This document shows positions 37,301 through 50,294 of a DNA stretch of 64,000 nucleotides, in pieces. A model generated the notes under the pieces. The model worked only from the letters and a program-made list of their open reading frames with translations, did not search any database and had not been told where the DNA came from. A program made the position numbers and the translations under genes. Source of the stretch: Palleronia abyssalis (GTDB taxonomy: Bacteria; Pseudomonadota; Alphaproteobacteria; Rhodobacterales; Rhodobacteraceae). Positions within the stretch are counted from its first letter, which is position 1. Every line of letters begins with the position of its first letter. The stretch is taken from assembly GCF_900302445.1 (NCBI RefSeq), contig NZ_ONZF01000006.1:123889-187888 (forward strand), in the 5' to 3' direction.

Positions 37301-37693
37301 TTAGAATACGGTGCAGAGCACTTCACCGCCGACATTGGCGGAGCGCGCGGCCTGGTCCGACATCACGCCCTTCGAGGTCGAGACGATGGACACGCCCAGA
37401 CCCTGACGGACGGACGGAATGTCGGCCACGCTCATGTAAACCCGACGGCCGGGCTTCGAGACGCGCTTGACTTCCTTGATGACCGGATCGCCCTCGTAAT
37501 ACTTGAGGGAAATCTCGATCGCGGGGTGGCCGCGATGGTCGGTCGTCTCTTCGTAGCCGCGGATATAACCTTCCGCCGCCAGCACGTCGAGAACCCAGGC
37601 GCGCAGCTTGGAAGCCGGCGTCAGGACGGTGGATTTGCCACGCATCTGCGCGTTGCGAATGCGGGTCAGCATATCGCCGAGAGGATCGTTCAT
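37301..37693 (-). CDS. rpsH: 30S ribosomal protein S8
   Basis: 130 residues; [20 protein letters not shown] start and the [20 protein letters not shown] end are diagnostic. In many bacteria S8 represses the spc operon by binding its leader at rplE; no such site was identified here. It starts 14 bases after rpsN. Confidence 0.98.
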   Translation of the reverse strand: MNDPLGDMLTRIRNAQMRGKSTVLTPASKLRAWVLDVLAAEGYIRGYEETTDHRGHPAIEISLKYYEGDPVIKEVKRVSKPGRRVYMSVADIPSVRQGLGVSIVSTSKGVMSDQAARSANVGGEVLCTVF

Positions 37694-37707
37694 CTGTTAT
37701 ATCCTCC

Positions 37708-38013
37708 TTACCAGCTGGACTTGACCAGGCCGGGGATCTGGCCTTGCGACCCAAGATCCCGCAGCGCGATACGGCTCATCTTAAGCTTACGATAGTAAGC
37801 GTGCGGACGGCCCGTAAGCTGGCAGCGGTTGTGTAGACGGGTGGCCGAAGAATTGCGCGGCAGTTTCGCTAGCTTAAGCTGAGCCTTGAAACGCTCTTCC
37901 ATCGGGCGTTCTTCATCGCGAGCGATGCCTTTCAGCTCGGCACGCTTGGCGGCGTACTTGTCCACCAGCGCCTGCCGCTTCTTCTCGCGTTCGATCATTG
38001 CTTTTTTTGCCAT
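37708..38013 (-). CDS. rpsN: 30S ribosomal protein S14
   Basis: 101 residues, the long non-zinc form: [20 protein letters not shown] start, [20 protein letters not shown] and [18 protein letters not shown] end; no CxxC zinc pairs. It starts 14 bases after rplE. Confidence 0.98.
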   Translation of the reverse strand: MAKKAMIEREKKRQALVDKYAAKRAELKGIARDEERPMEERFKAQLKLAKLPRNSSATRLHNRCQLTGRPHAYYRKLKMSRIALRDLGSQGQIPGLVKSSW

Positions 38014-38027
38014 GATATCCTCCAGGC

Positions 38028-38588
38028 TCAGCTGCTGAACGGCATGTTGAATGCTTTCAACAGCGCCTTGGCTTCCGCGTCGGTCTTGGCGGTGGTGACG
38101 ATGATGACGTCCATGCCCCAGACTTCGTCGACCTTGTCGAAGTTGATCTCGGGGAAAACGATGTGTTCCTTCATGCCCATGGCGAAGTTGCCACGACCAT
38201 CGAAAGACGGCTTCACGCCGCGGAAGTCACGCACACGCGGCAGCGCGATTGTGATGAAGCGGTCGAGGAAGTCGTACATCCGGTCACCACGAAGGGTCAC
38301 TTTCGCGCCCAGTGGCATGTCCTCGCGAACGCGGAAACCGGCGATGGACTTCTTCGCCTTGGTGATGACAGCCTGCTGACCGGTGATCGCGGTCAGGTCG
38401 TCGGCGGCCGACTTGGCCTTCTTCGAGTCACGCACGGCCTCGGTTCCCGCGCCGATATTCAGCACGATCTTTTCGAGACGCGGGATCTGCATGTCGTTCT
38501 TGTAGGAGAATTCCTCCTTCAAGGCCGGGCGGATCGTGTCGCGGAACTGCGCCTTGAGACGCGGGGTGTAGTTTGCCTGGTCGAGCAT
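38028..38588 (-). CDS. rplE: 50S ribosomal protein L5
   Basis: 186 residues; [38 protein letters not shown] and the [20 protein letters not shown] region are diagnostic. L5 binds 5S rRNA. Its start and the rplX stop share one base. Confidence 0.98.
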   Translation of the reverse strand: MLDQANYTPRLKAQFRDTIRPALKEEFSYKNDMQIPRLEKIVLNIGAGTEAVRDSKKAKSAADDLTAITGQQAVITKAKKSIAGFRVREDMPLGAKVTLRGDRMYDFLDRFITIALPRVRDFRGVKPSFDGRGNFAMGMKEHIVFPEINFDKVDEVWGMDVIIVTTAKTDAEAKALLKAFNMPFSS

Positions 38589-38896
38589 CAGATCGCGTCT
38601 CCCGTGGTCTTGGCGAAGCGCACCTTCTTGCCGTCGTCATCCATGCGGAAGCCGACGCGGGTGGCCTTGCCGTTGGCATCGATCAGGGCGAGGTTCGACA
38701 AGTCGATGGGCATCGCCTTGGGCGTGCGACCGCCCTGGCTGGTCTGGGACTGGCGAACGTGACGGATGGCGATGTTCACGCCCTCGACCACGGCCTTGCC
38801 CTTGGCGGGAAGAACCTGCTGGATCTCACCCTCTTTGCCCTTGTCCTTACCGGCCAGCACGACGACCTTGTCGCCTTTGCGGAGTTTGGCAGCCAT
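38588..38896 (-). CDS. rplX: 50S ribosomal protein L24
   Basis: 102 residues; [20 protein letters not shown] (KOW motif) and [17 protein letters not shown] are diagnostic. It shares one base with the neighbouring genes on each side (rplN and rplE), so translation is coupled. Confidence 0.98.
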   Translation of the reverse strand: MAAKLRKGDKVVVLAGKDKGKEGEIQQVLPAKGKAVVEGVNIAIRHVRQSQTSQGGRTPKAMPIDLSNLALIDANGKATRVGFRMDDDGKKVRFAKTTGDAI

Positions 38897-39264
38897 TACA
38901 GCACCTCCGGGGCGAGCGAGATGATCTTCATGTAGTTCTTGGCACGAAGTTCACGCACGACCGGCCCGAAGATACGGGTGCCGATGGGCTCGCCATTGTT
39001 GTTGAGGATCACGGCGGCGTTGCGATCGAAGCGGATCGCAGTGCCGTCTTCGCGGCGCACTTCCTTGGCGGTGCGCACCACGACGGCCTTGCGTACGTCG
39101 CCTTTCTTGACGCGGCCGCGCGGAATAGCCTCTTTCACCGAGACGACGATGACGTCGCCCACAGAGGCGTATTTCCGCTTCGACCCGCCGAGGACCTTGA
39201 TGCACTGAACTTTCCGGGCACCGGAATTGTCAGCCACATCCAGATTGGTCTGCATCTGGATCAT
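38896..39264 (-). CDS. rplN: 50S ribosomal protein L14
   Basis: 122 residues; [20 protein letters not shown] start and the [20 protein letters not shown] end are diagnostic. It follows rpsQ by 64 bases. Confidence 0.98.
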   Translation of the reverse strand: MIQMQTNLDVADNSGARKVQCIKVLGGSKRKYASVGDVIVVSVKEAIPRGRVKKGDVRKAVVVRTAKEVRREDGTAIRFDRNAAVILNNNGEPIGTRIFGPVVRELRAKNYMKIISLAPEVL

Positions 39265-39328
39265 GTAGGTTACTCCCGACCTTTGGGGGGTGTTCTGTTA
39301 TCGCCCCCAGGGTTTCGACTAATGGGTG

Positions 39329-39589
39329 TCAGCCCGCCGCGTTGGCCGGATCGGCCGCTTCGGAGGTGACGACTTCCCAACGTTTGGTCTTGGACTTGGG
39401 GGCGCATTCCTGAATGCGCACCGAGTCGCCCACGTTGAACTGGTTGGTTTCATCGTGAGCGCGGTACTTCTTGGACTTCCGGATCGTCTTCTTGAGGATC
39501 GGATGCGTGAAGCGGCGTTCAACCGACACGGTGACGGTCTGCACGTTCTGGTTCGAGGTCACGACGCCCTGGAGGATACGCTTTGGCAT
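39329..39589 (-). CDS. rpsQ: 30S ribosomal protein S17
   Basis: 86 residues; [39 protein letters not shown] and [18 protein letters not shown] are diagnostic. It lies 4 bases after rpmC. Confidence 0.98.
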   Translation of the reverse strand: MPKRILQGVVTSNQNVQTVTVSVERRFTHPILKKTIRKSKKYRAHDETNQFNVGDSVRIQECAPKSKTKRWEVVTSEAADPANAAG

Positions 39590-39593
39590 GGTC

Positions 39594-39821
39594 TCAGGCC
39601 CCCGTTTCTTCGGTCGACTTGGCGGCGTCGGCCGCTTTCTGGTTCAGAATGGTCTTCACCCGCGCAACGTCGCGACGGACGGTCTTCATGCGGGCGGTGT
39701 TCTCGAGCTGATTCGTGGCAGCCTGGAAGCGCAGGTTGAACTGCTCTTTCTTCAGCTGCCCGAGCTGATCGCGCAGCTCATCCGGGGTCTTACCCCGGAG
39801 ATCTTCGGCTTTGAGGGCCAT
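39594..39821 (-). CDS. rpmC: 50S ribosomal protein L29
   Basis: 75 codons plus stop. The start [20 protein letters not shown] at 39821 has AAAGGA; an earlier in-frame ATG adds seven unlikely residues. [20 protein letters not shown] is the L29 core. A short tail ([13 protein letters not shown]) extends beyond the usual end. It normally follows rplP, but an oxygenase gene separates them, and a promoter candidate is at 39897-39925. Confidence 0.97.
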   Translation of the reverse strand: MALKAEDLRGKTPDELRDQLGQLKKEQFNLRFQAATNQLENTARMKTVRRDVARVKTILNQKAADAAKSTEETGA

Positions 39822-39896
39822 TTGATGTCCTTTCAACATCACCGGAGGGCCCTGTGAAGGGTCACCCTTGGTCCCGGTGGAGGTAGATGAAGGCGC

Positions 39897-39925
39897 CCTC
39901 TAACGTGGGCGCAGCGCGAAAGCAA
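39897..39925 (-). promoter_or_regulatory. Promoter candidate of the rpmC-to-rpmD segment
   Basis: On the minus strand TTGCTT (39920-39925), exactly 17 bases, then TAGAGG (39897-39902), about 75 bases before rpmC. A GCGCCC/GGGCGC stem (39893-39912) overlaps the -10 region. It could restart transcription after the terminator at 40592-40617. Confidence 0.45.
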
Positions 39926-39949
39926 CCCCTGCCCCCAGGAATCCGGGCA

Positions 39950-40579
39950 TCAGACCCATTTGTAATTGAAGCTGACCGAGATCCGCTCATCCTCGGCCAT
40001 GTTCAGGGGCACCTCGTGGCGCACGAAGCTCTCCCACAGCAAGACCTCGCCCACCTTTGGGATCACGTGAACGAAGGGGCGCAGGCGTTCGGGCGCGCCT
40101 TCGATCCGGGTCGGGTGGGCCATCATCATCGGCAGACGCGGATCCTCGAACCGCAGGGCACTGGTTCCCTCGGGCATGGCAACATAGGTGGTGCCCGAGA
40201 TCACCGAATGGGGGTGGATGTGGCCCGAATGGCTGCCCCCCTCGGGCAGGATGTTGATCCAGATATCCTCAAGCTCCAGCCGCCCTTCCCCGAGATCCAG
40301 CGCGAGGTCGGTGGCGAAGGCGGCGACATGCGCATCGAGCACGGCGACCAGATCGGCGAAGATGGGAAAGCGCGTCGGCAGATCCGAGAGCGACGCGTAG
40401 GATGTATAGCCGGGATAGCCGTGCGCCTCGCTCCATTCCTGGCCCGCCTCGTCATCCTCGGCAATCGAGATACACGAGGAGAGAAGCTCATCCTGATCCA
40501 CAGGGGCCCCATGCTCGGCCAAAGTCGCGCGGTACAGGGCGGTGACGAAAAGCTCGGTCAGGGGCATGGGGTCGGACAT
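39950..40579 (-). CDS. 2-oxoglutarate-Fe(II) oxygenase (PF13759/TIGR02466-like), possible ribosomal oxygenase
   Basis: 209 residues. The double-stranded beta-helix signature reads WINILPEGGSHSGHIHPHS, with candidate iron histidines H120/H122 and H188 (WESFVRHEVPL) and 2-oxoglutarate arginine R199 in DERISVSFNY; SGTTYVAMPEG and RFEDPR fit the family. It should hydroxylate a protein or small substrate using O2 and 2-oxoglutarate. It lies between rplP and rpmC on the same strand, directly behind L16. The L16 hydroxylase YcfD is a JmjC enzyme of another subgroup, so function is an inference. The ribosome site is weak and an intrinsic terminator lies 12 bases upstream of the start. Confidence 0.8.
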   Translation of the reverse strand: MSDPMPLTELFVTALYRATLAEHGAPVDQDELLSSCISIAEDDEAGQEWSEAHGYPGYTSYASLSDLPTRFPIFADLVAVLDAHVAAFATDLALDLGEGRLELEDIWINILPEGGSHSGHIHPHSVISGTTYVAMPEGTSALRFEDPRLPMMMAHPTRIEGAPERLRPFVHVIPKVGEVLLWESFVRHEVPLNMAEDERISVSFNYKWV

Positions 40580-40591
40580 CCGGGGGCAATG

Positions 40592-40617
40592 AAAAAGGGC
40601 GGGGTCATCCCCCGCCC
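40592..40617 (-). terminator. Intrinsic terminator between rplP and the oxygenase gene
   Basis: On the minus strand GGGCGGGG (from 40617), loop GATGA, CCCCGCCC, then TTTTT (40592-40596): 8-bp perfect stem with a five-T run, about 58 bases after the rplP stop. The oxygenase ATG lies only 12 bases beyond the T-run, so no separate promoter fits between them. Confidence 0.85.
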
Positions 40618-40675
40618 CTCCCTATCTGATCCTAGTGCCGGCCCGCAAACGCCTTTGGCGGCGAGCCGGGTCGGA

Positions 40676-41089
40676 TTACCAGTCTTCCTTGGCCACGATC
40701 CGGGTCTTGATCGGCAGCTTCATCGCGGCAAGGCGCAGGGCCTCGCGCGCGGTGGCTTCGTTCACGCCGTCCAGTTCGAACATAACGCGACCGGGCTTGA
40801 CCTTGGCGGCCCAGAAATCGACCGAGCCCTTACCCTTACCCATCCGAACTTCGACGGGCTTCGAGGTAACAGGCAGATCCGGGAAGATCCGGATCCACAC
40901 CCGACCCTGACGCTTCATCTGACGCGTCATGGCCCGGCGGGCGGCTTCAATCTGGCGGGCGGTGATCCGCTCGGGCTCCATCGCCTTCAGGCCGAACGAG
41001 CCGAAGTTCAGGTCAGACCCGCCCTTCGCCTCGCCGTGAATCCGGCCCTTGTGCATCTTGCGAAACTTTGTGCGTTTCGGTTGTAGCAT
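40676..41089 (-). CDS. rplP: 50S ribosomal protein L16
   Basis: 137 residues; [20 protein letters not shown] start and the [20 protein letters not shown] and [17 protein letters not shown] regions are diagnostic. R82 in VRMGKGKG is equivalent to R81 of E. coli L16, which YcfD hydroxylates. It lies 13 bases after rpsC; a strong terminator follows. Confidence 0.98.
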   Translation of the reverse strand: MLQPKRTKFRKMHKGRIHGEAKGGSDLNFGSFGLKAMEPERITARQIEAARRAMTRQMKRQGRVWIRIFPDLPVTSKPVEVRMGKGKGSVDFWAAKVKPGRVMFELDGVNEATAREALRLAAMKLPIKTRIVAKEDW

Positions 41090-41102
41090 CTCTCAGCCCT
41101 CC

Positions 41103-41810
41103 TCAGCGCCGGCCGCCGGCGCCGCGAGGCGTCGGGCCGTCTTGCAGTTCCTGGGCACGACGATCACGGGCAGACGGATCATGCTCGAGGATCTCTCCTT
41201 TGAAGATCCAGACCTTGATCCCGATGATCCCGTAGGCCGTCTTGGCCTCGACATTCGCGAAGTCGATATCGGCGCGAAGGGTGTGCAGCGGCACCCGGCC
41301 TTCGCGATACCATTCTGTCCGCGCGATCTCGGCACCGCCGAGTCGGCCGGCGAGGTTCACGCGGATACCCAGGGCACCCATACGCATGGCGTTCTGGACC
41401 GAGCGCTTCATGGCCCGGCGGAACGACACGCGACGCTCCAGCTGCTGGGCGATGGACTCGCCGACCAGCGCGGCGTCAAGCTCGGGCTTGCGAACTTCGA
41501 CGACGTTCAGGTGCAGCTCGCTGTCGGTCATGTTCGACAGCTTCTTGCGCAGCGTTTCGATATCGGCGCCCTTCTTGCCGATGATCACGCCGGGACGCGC
41601 CGTGTGGATCGTGACGCGGCACTTGCGGTGCGGACGTTCGATGATCACGCGGCTGATGCCGGCGGCCTTGCACTCTTCCTTGATGAACTCGCGGATCTTG
41701 ACGTCCTCCAGGAGGAGATCGCCGTAATCCTTCGTGTCGGCATACCAGCGGCTGTCCCAGGTCCGGTTGACCTGAAGCCGCATGCCGATCGGGTTGACCT
41801 TGTTACCCAT
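41103..41810 (-). CDS. rpsC: 30S ribosomal protein S3
   Basis: 235 residues; [20 protein letters not shown] start, KH domain [18 protein letters not shown] and [15 protein letters not shown] end are diagnostic. It shares one base with the rplV stop. Confidence 0.98.
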   Translation of the reverse strand: MGNKVNPIGMRLQVNRTWDSRWYADTKDYGDLLLEDVKIREFIKEECKAAGISRVIIERPHRKCRVTIHTARPGVIIGKKGADIETLRKKLSNMTDSELHLNVVEVRKPELDAALVGESIAQQLERRVSFRRAMKRSVQNAMRMGALGIRVNLAGRLGGAEIARTEWYREGRVPLHTLRADIDFANVEAKTAYGIIGIKVWIFKGEILEHDPSARDRRAQELQDGPTPRGAGGRR

Positions 41811-42190
41811 CAGGCTTGCTCCTCGACTTGGCGGACCTTGATCGTGATTTCCGAGAACGGCTTGACGATGCGGCCGAACCGGCCCCGTGCCCGCGGACGG
41901 CCACGCTTCATCACCAGGTTCTTGCCCACATAGGCCTCGGCGACGATCAGTTCATCGACGTCCAGATTGTGGTTGTTCTCGGCGTTCGCAATGGCCGACT
42001 GAAGGCACTTCTTCACGTCAGCGGCGATGCGCTTCTTCGAGAAGGTCAGGTCCTGCAACGCCTTCTCGACCTTCTTGCCGCGGATGAGACCGGCCACGAG
42101 GTTCAGCTTCTGCGGAGACGTACGGAGCATCCGCGTCTTCGCCATCGCCTCGTTTTCGGCCACGCGGCGGGGATTCTTTTCCTGCGCCAT
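41810..42190 (-). CDS. rplV: 50S ribosomal protein L22
   Basis: 126 residues from ATG 42190 (AGGAAG ribosome site); [20 protein letters not shown] and [19 protein letters not shown] are diagnostic. The extra about 17 N-terminal residues ([17 protein letters not shown]) resemble those of relatives. It overlaps neither rpsS coding part significantly (gap 4 bases). Confidence 0.98.
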   Translation of the reverse strand: MAQEKNPRRVAENEAMAKTRMLRTSPQKLNLVAGLIRGKKVEKALQDLTFSKKRIAADVKKCLQSAIANAENNHNLDVDELIVAEAYVGKNLVMKRGRPRARGRFGRIVKPFSEITIKVRQVEEQA

Positions 42191-42194
42191 TGGC

Positions 42195-42473
42195 TTACTT
42201 CCTCTTGGCTTTCTTGTCCGCCGCGTGACCGTAATAGGTGCGGGTCGGAGCGTATTCACCGAATTTCTGACCGATCATTTCTTCGGAGACGTTCACCGGC
42301 ACGTGCTTCTTGCCGTTGTACACACCGAAGGTGAGGCCGACGAATTGCGGCAGGATGGTGGAGCGGCGCGACCAGATCTTGATGACCTCGTTGCGGCCCG
42401 ACTCGCGGGATTTCTCGGCCTTCTTGAGGACGTAAGCGTCCACGAAAGGCCCTTTCCAGACGGAACGTGACAT
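42195..42473 (-). CDS. rpsS: 30S ribosomal protein S19
   Basis: 92 residues; [20 protein letters not shown] and [14 protein letters not shown] end are diagnostic. It lies 3 bases after rplB. Confidence 0.98.
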   Translation of the reverse strand: MSRSVWKGPFVDAYVLKKAEKSRESGRNEVIKIWSRRSTILPQFVGLTFGVYNGKKHVPVNVSEEMIGQKFGEYAPTRTYYGHAADKKAKRK

Positions 42474-42476
42474 GGG

Positions 42477-43319
42477 TTACCGGCCTTTCTTGCGGGCGTG
42501 ACGCGAGCGTACGATGAGCTTCTGCGACGCCTTGTTCTTGTTGCGGGTGCGGGCGCCCTTCGTGGGCTTGCCCCAAGGCGTGACCGGGTGACGACCACCC
42601 GAGGTCCGACCTTCACCACCGCCGTGCGGGTGGTCGATCGGGTTCATCACGACACCGCGCACGCTGGGACGCTTGCCATAATGGCGGTTGCGGCCGGCTT
42701 TACCGATGTTCTGGTTCGAGTTGTCGGGGTTTGACACGGCACCGATGGTGGCCATGCATTCCTGACGAACCAGACGCAACTCACCCGAGGAGAGCCGAAT
42801 CTGCGCGTAGCCGCCGTCGCGACCGACGAACTGGGCGTAGGTGCCCGCGGCGCGCGCGATCTGGCCACCCTTGCCGGGCTTCAGCTCGATGTTGTGGATG
42901 ATCGTCCCGATGGGCATGCCTTGGAAGGGCATCGCGTTGCCGGGCTTCACGTCGACCTTCGCGCCCGAGACGATCTTGTCACCCACGGCCAGACGCTGGG
43001 GTGCCAGGATGTAGCGTTGCTCGCCATCGGTGTACTGGATCAGCGCGATGAAGGCGGTCCGGTTCGGGTCGTATTCGATCCGAACGACGACAGCCTCGAC
43101 GTCGTGCTTGGTGCGCTTGAAATCGACGATGCGATAGAGCCGCTTCGCCCCGCCGCCGCGGCGACGCTGGGTGATCCGTCCGGTGTTGTTCCGGCCGCCA
43201 TGCTTGGTCAAACCCTCGGTGAGGGCCTTGACCGGGCGTCCTTTCCACAGCTCCGAACGGTCGATCAGAACCAGCCCGCGCTGGCCAGGCGTCGTCGGCT
43301 TGTACGACTTGAGTGCCAT
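42477..43319 (-). CDS. rplB: 50S ribosomal protein L2
   Basis: 280 residues; [20 protein letters not shown] start, [20 protein letters not shown] and the peptidyl-transferase loop [20 protein letters not shown] are diagnostic. Start ATG 43319 was chosen to fit relatives. It follows rplW by 140 bases that contain a strong hairpin. Confidence 0.99.
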   Translation of the reverse strand: MALKSYKPTTPGQRGLVLIDRSELWKGRPVKALTEGLTKHGGRNNTGRITQRRRGGGAKRLYRIVDFKRTKHDVEAVVVRIEYDPNRTAFIALIQYTDGEQRYILAPQRLAVGDKIVSGAKVDVKPGNAMPFQGMPIGTIIHNIELKPGKGGQIARAAGTYAQFVGRDGGYAQIRLSSGELRLVRQECMATIGAVSNPDNSNQNIGKAGRNRHYGKRPSVRGVVMNPIDHPHGGGEGRTSGGRHPVTPWGKPTKGARTRNKNKASQKLIVRSRHARKKGR

Positions 43320-43415
43320 GCTTTCTGTCTTCCGTTTCTGTGGCGATTCCGGGATCCCCGTTCGGGTGGGGCGGAACCGCGGATGGTGAAGGGCCCCGAA
43401 GGTCCCCAAAGGACA

Positions 43416-43440
43416 CGGCCCCGGATTGGCTCCGGGGCCG
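43416..43440 (-). other. Intercistronic hairpin rplW/rplB
   Basis: CGGCCCCGG (43416-43424) pairs perfectly with CCGGGGCCG (43432-43440) around a 7-base loop, 19 bases after the rplW stop; the minus strand continues GTGTCCTTTGGGG, without a real T-run. It may attenuate or protect message between two parts of the S10 operon. Confidence 0.45.
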
Positions 43441-43459
43441 CGAAGAATGTGGCCTGCTA

Positions 43460-43756
43460 TTACAGGCCCGTGGTCACGTCAATCGTATTACCCTCTTCGA
43501 GGGTCACATACGCTTTCTTGACCGTGTTGCGGCGGCCCATGATGCCGCGGAACCGCTTGGCCTTGCCCTTGGTGATGGTGGTGTTCACCGCCTTCACCTT
43601 GACGTTGAAGAGGGCCTCGACGGCCTCCTTGATCGCAGGCTTGGTCGCGTCCTTGGCCACCTCGAAGACCACGGCGCCGTATTCGGACGCCATCGTGGCC
43701 TTCTCGGTGATCACGGGCTTGCGGATCACGTCGTAATGTTCGGTCTTCGCGCTCAT
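43460..43756 (-). CDS. rplW: 50S ribosomal protein L23
   Basis: 98 residues; [20 protein letters not shown] and [20 protein letters not shown] are diagnostic. L23 forms part of the exit tunnel docking site. Its start overlaps the rplD stop by 4 bases. Confidence 0.98.
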   Translation of the reverse strand: MSAKTEHYDVIRKPVITEKATMASEYGAVVFEVAKDATKPAIKEAVEALFNVKVKAVNTTITKGKAKRFRGIMGRRNTVKKAYVTLEEGNTIDVTTGL

Positions 43757-44373
43757 TTCAGTCGAGCCTCCAGAGCTTCGATCCCCGCCTTCGTGATCAC
43801 CAGGGTGTCACGCTTGAGGATATCGTAGACATTGGCGCCCACCGACGGCAGTACGTCGACGCCTTCGATGTTCCGCGCGGCCTGCGCGAAGTTCTCGTTC
43901 ACCGACGCGCCGTCGATGACCAGCGCGCGCTTCCAGCCAAGCTCGCGGACTTTCGAGGCCAGCATCTTGGTCTTGGCTTCAGCCAGATCGGCGTTTTCAA
44001 GGACGATGAGGTTGCCCTCTTTCGCCTTCGCCGACAGGGCGTGGCACAGGCCAAGCTTGCGGAACTTCTTGGTCAGCTCGTGGCCGTGGCTGCGCGGGGT
44101 TGGACCCTTATAGATACCACCCTTCCGGAAGATCGGCGCGTTGCGGTCACCGTGGCGTGCGCCGCCGGTGCCCTTCTGGCGATAGATCTTCTTGGTCGAG
44201 TAGCTGGTCTCGGACCGGGTCTTGACCTTGTGGGTGCCCTGCTGCGCGTTGTTGCGCTGCCAGCGGACCACCCGGTGGAGGATGTCGGCGCGCGGCTCGA
44301 GCCCGAAGATCTCGTCGTCGAGATCCACCGACCCGTTCTTGCCGCCGTCGAGCGTCAGGACATCGGTTTTCAT
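43753..44373 (-). CDS. rplD: 50S ribosomal protein L4
   Basis: 206 residues; [20 protein letters not shown] tunnel loop and [20 protein letters not shown] are diagnostic. In enterobacteria L4 represses the S10 operon; no S10-leader equivalent was recognised. It overlaps rplC and rplW by 4 bases each. Confidence 0.98.
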   Translation of the reverse strand: MKTDVLTLDGGKNGSVDLDDEIFGLEPRADILHRVVRWQRNNAQQGTHKVKTRSETSYSTKKIYRQKGTGGARHGDRNAPIFRKGGIYKGPTPRSHGHELTKKFRKLGLCHALSAKAKEGNLIVLENADLAEAKTKMLASKVRELGWKRALVIDGASVNENFAQAARNIEGVDVLPSVGANVYDILKRDTLVITKAGIEALEARLK

Positions 44374-45242
44374 TCGTCACCTTCCTTCTTCTCGGCGTCC
44401 GAGTTGTCGGTCTGGGCCGACTCGTCCGAGATCTCGGCCTCGGCTTCCTTCAGCGCGGCCTCCTGCTCGGCGGCCAGACGCTCCTGCTCGGCGCGTTCGG
44501 CTTCCAGACGCTCGGCTTCCGCAGCCTCGGCGGCTTCGCGGGCGGCCCGCTCGGCTTCCTCGGCGGCGGACTTCAGCGCGGCGGGATAGATCACGCCGTC
44601 AAGGGCGGGCTTCTTCACCGCATCCTTGATCGTGACCCAGCCCCCCTTCGAGCCCGGAACGGCGCCCTTGACCATGATCAGGCCACGGTCGGCGTCGGTC
44701 TTGACGACCTGCAGGTTCTGCGTGGTCACGCGGGCAGCGCCCATGTGTCCGGCCATCTTCTTGCCCTTGAACACCTTGCCGGGGTCCTGGCACTGACCGG
44801 TAGAGCCGTGCGAACGGTGGCTGATCGACACACCGTGCGATGCACGCAGGCCGCCGAAATTGTGCCGCTTCATGGCACCGGCAAAACCCTTGCCGATCGA
44901 GGTGCCGCTGACGTCGACGAACTGACCCGCGAAATAATGGTTCGCGGTGATCTCTTCGCCCACGTCGATCAGGTTCTCGGGCGCAACCCGGAACTCGGCA
45001 ATCTTGCGCTTGGGCTCGACCTTGGCGACGGCGAAGTGACCGCGCAGGGCTTTCGAGACGTTCTTCGGCTTGGCGGACCCGGCGCCCAGCTGGACGGCCG
45101 TGTATCCATGGCTTTCGGCCGTGCGCGTTGCGACGACCTGAAGCTTGTCGAGTTGCAGGACGGTGACGGGCACTTGCCGGCCGTCGTCCTGGAAGATCCG
45201 CGTCATGCCGATCTTCTTGGCGATAACACCAGAGCGCAGCAT
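44370..45242 (-). CDS. rplC: 50S ribosomal protein L3 with long Ala/Glu-rich tail
   Basis: 290 residues. The L3 core ([60 protein letters not shown]) ends about residue 212. The remaining about 78 residues are a low-complexity charged segment of [20 protein letters not shown] type ending [10 protein letters not shown], predicted to be a long helix or coiled coil. E. coli L3 has 209 residues and no such tail. It follows rpsJ by 2 bases. Confidence 0.97.
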   Translation of the reverse strand: MLRSGVIAKKIGMTRIFQDDGRQVPVTVLQLDKLQVVATRTAESHGYTAVQLGAGSAKPKNVSKALRGHFAVAKVEPKRKIAEFRVAPENLIDVGEEITANHYFAGQFVDVSGTSIGKGFAGAMKRHNFGGLRASHGVSISHRSHGSTGQCQDPGKVFKGKKMAGHMGAARVTTQNLQVVKTDADRGLIMVKGAVPGSKGGWVTIKDAVKKPALDGVIYPAALKSAAEEAERAAREAAEAAEAERLEAERAEQERLAAEQEAALKEAEAEISDESAQTDNSDAEKKEGDE

Positions 45243-45244
45243 GA

Positions 45245-45565
45245 TCAGCCTCCCATAACCTTGATGTCGACAGCGACACCGGCAGCGAGGTCGAGCTTCA
45301 TCAGCGCGTCCACGGTCTGCGGGGTCGGATCGACGATGTCGAGCATCCGCTTGTGCGTGCGGATTTCGAACTGGTCGCGCGACTTCTTGTCCACGTGGGG
45401 GCCACGGAGGACGGTGAATTTCTCGATCTTGTTGGGCATCGGGATCGGTCCGCGGACGGACGCGCCGGTACGCTTGGCGGTCGAGACGATTTCCTGGGTG
45501 GAGCTGTCAAGCACCCGGTAATCGAACGCCTTGAGGCGAATACGAATGTTCTGGCTGGCGGCCAT
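45245..45565 (-). CDS. rpsJ: 30S ribosomal protein S10
   Basis: 106 residues; [20 protein letters not shown] and the [20 protein letters not shown] and [20 protein letters not shown] regions are diagnostic. ATG 45565 was chosen. It is the first S10-operon gene; tuf lies 128 bases upstream. Confidence 0.98.
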   Translation of the reverse strand: MAASQNIRIRLKAFDYRVLDSSTQEIVSTAKRTGASVRGPIPMPNKIEKFTVLRGPHVDKKSRDQFEIRTHKRMLDIVDPTPQTVDALMKLDLAAGVAVDIKVMGG

Positions 45566-45693
45566 TGTTCTCTTTCCCTGGACAGGGTGGCGGTCGAGAG
45601 GTGGACCCGGGCTCATTCCCGGGCCCACATCGGACCATATTTAGGTCCGGGCGCGCAGGGCGCCCGGCAAATCGCGACGGTCGGTCTGCGCGA
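45566..45693 (-). other. tuf/rpsJ junction with competing hairpins
   Basis: Perfect stem CCGGGCGC/GCGCCCGG at 45647-45667; CGGACC/GGTCCG stem at 45631-45649 that shares three bases with it, so only one can form; and a CCCGGG-based stem at about 45605-45622. No T-run and no clear promoter. The S10 operon may be read through from tuf. Confidence 0.4.
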
Positions 45694-46869
<1,176 letters not shown>

Positions 46870-46893
46870 GATGGCCTCCTGTCGTCTGGATGG

Positions 46894-46916
46894 GCGGGCC
46901 GGTCCTGCCGGCCCGC
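46894..46916 (-). other. Intercistronic hairpin fusA/tuf
   Basis: GCGGGCCGG (46894-46902) pairs perfectly with CCGGCCCGC (46908-46916), loop 5 bases, 13 bases after the fusA stop. No T-run. Probably a processing or attenuation site setting the fusA:tuf ratio. Confidence 0.45.
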
Positions 46917-46929
46917 AATGTCTGTGCGC

Positions 46930-49071
<2,142 letters not shown>

Positions 49072-49104
49072 GATGCGTCCTCGTGTGTTCGGGCTGCCGC
49101 CGTT

Positions 49105-49575
49105 TTACCAGCGGTAGTGGCTGAACGCCTTGTTGGCGTCGGCCATCTTGTGAGTGTCTTCGCGCTTCTTAACGGCCGAGCCACGATTGTTCACAGCGTC
49201 GACCAGTTCGGCGGCCAGACGCTCTTCCATGGTGTTCTCGTTCCGGTTGCGGCACGCGGTGATGAGCCAGCGGATCGCCAATGCTTCGCGACGCTCGGGG
49301 CGGACCTCGACAGGGACCTGGTAGGTCGCACCGCCAACGCGGCGCGAGCGGACCTCGACGGACGGCTTAATGTTGTCGAGGCTCTCGTGAAACACCTCGA
49401 TGGGCGACCGCTTGAGCTTGCCTTCGACGCGATCGAACGCGTTGTAGACGATACCCTCAGCCACGGACTTCTTGCCGTTGTACATCAGGTTGTTCATGAA
49501 CTTGGTGACCACCCGGTCGCCGAATTTGGCGTCGGGCAGGATCTCGCGCTTTTCGGCGGCGTGACGGCGGGACAT
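49105..49575 (-). CDS. rpsG: 30S ribosomal protein S7
   Basis: 156 residues; [20 protein letters not shown] and [20 protein letters not shown] are diagnostic. S7 is the str-operon repressor in E. coli. It lies 12 bases after rpsL. Confidence 0.98.
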   Translation of the reverse strand: MSRRHAAEKREILPDAKFGDRVVTKFMNNLMYNGKKSVAEGIVYNAFDRVEGKLKRSPIEVFHESLDNIKPSVEVRSRRVGGATYQVPVEVRPERREALAIRWLITACRNRNENTMEERLAAELVDAVNNRGSAVKKREDTHKMADANKAFSHYRW

Positions 49576-49587
49576 GTCGTAATCCTC

Positions 49588-49959
49588 TTACTTCGGGCGC
49601 TTGGCGCCATATTTCGAACGACGCTGCTTGCGGTCCTTCACGCCTTGCGTGTCCAGAACGCCCCGCAGGATGTGATAGCGCACGCCCGGAAGGTCTTTCA
49701 CACGGCCGCCGCGGATCAGCACGACCGAGTGTTCCTGCAGGTTGTGGCTTTCGCCCGGAATGTAGCTGATGACCTCGTAACCATTGGTCAGGCGCACCTT
49801 GGCAACCTTCCGCATGGCCGAGTTCGGCTTCTTCGGCGTCGTGGTGTAGACGCGCGTGCAGACACCGCGCTTTTGCGGGCAGCCTTCAAGATGCAGCGAC
49901 TTCGAGCGTTTGACTTTGGGCTGCCGCGGCTTGCGGATCAGCTGTTGGATCGTTGGCAT
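49588..49959 (-). CDS. rpsL: 30S ribosomal protein S12
   Basis: 123 residues from ATG 49959; [40 protein letters not shown] and [20 protein letters not shown] are diagnostic. The lysines associated with streptomycin sensitivity (in PKKPNS and GRVKDLPG) are the wild-type residues. It opens the str operon behind the promoter at 50186-50214. Confidence 0.98.
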   Translation of the reverse strand: MPTIQQLIRKPRQPKVKRSKSLHLEGCPQKRGVCTRVYTTTPKKPNSAMRKVAKVRLTNGYEVISYIPGESHNLQEHSVVLIRGGRVKDLPGVRYHILRGVLDTQGVKDRKQRRSKYGAKRPK

Positions 49960-50185
49960 TCCGGTCTCATTCCCCGTGTTGCAACACTGTTCAATTCGAT
50001 GGGGCGCGCGCACCCCGGTTCATTTCTTCGTCGCGAAAGGCGCGTCCGCCAAACGCAAACACCGCATCGGGCCTTGGCCCACGCGGCGGGTATCCAGAGG
50101 ATCGGGGCAAATCGGGCCCGGATCGTGACCACTTCCATCAATTTAAACCCCGGCCCGGGAGTCGTCCCGGTCGCACGGTTGGCGC

Positions 50186-50214
50186 CGTATAGAGGTCGAG
50201 TCGGGTGGTGTCAA
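50186..50214 (-). promoter_or_regulatory. Sigma-70 promoter of the str operon
   Basis: On the minus strand TTGACA (50209-50214), exactly 17 bases, then TATACG (50186-50191). It is the best promoter match in the window; transcription would start near 50179 and run through rpsL-rpsG-fusA-tuf. Confidence 0.75.
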
Positions 50215-50294
50215 CAGGACCTGCCGCACGCCCCATATGGGATAAGGGGGAGCGGGTGTTAAGGGGGAAATTCAGGCATTTCGGGGTCAGGCGC

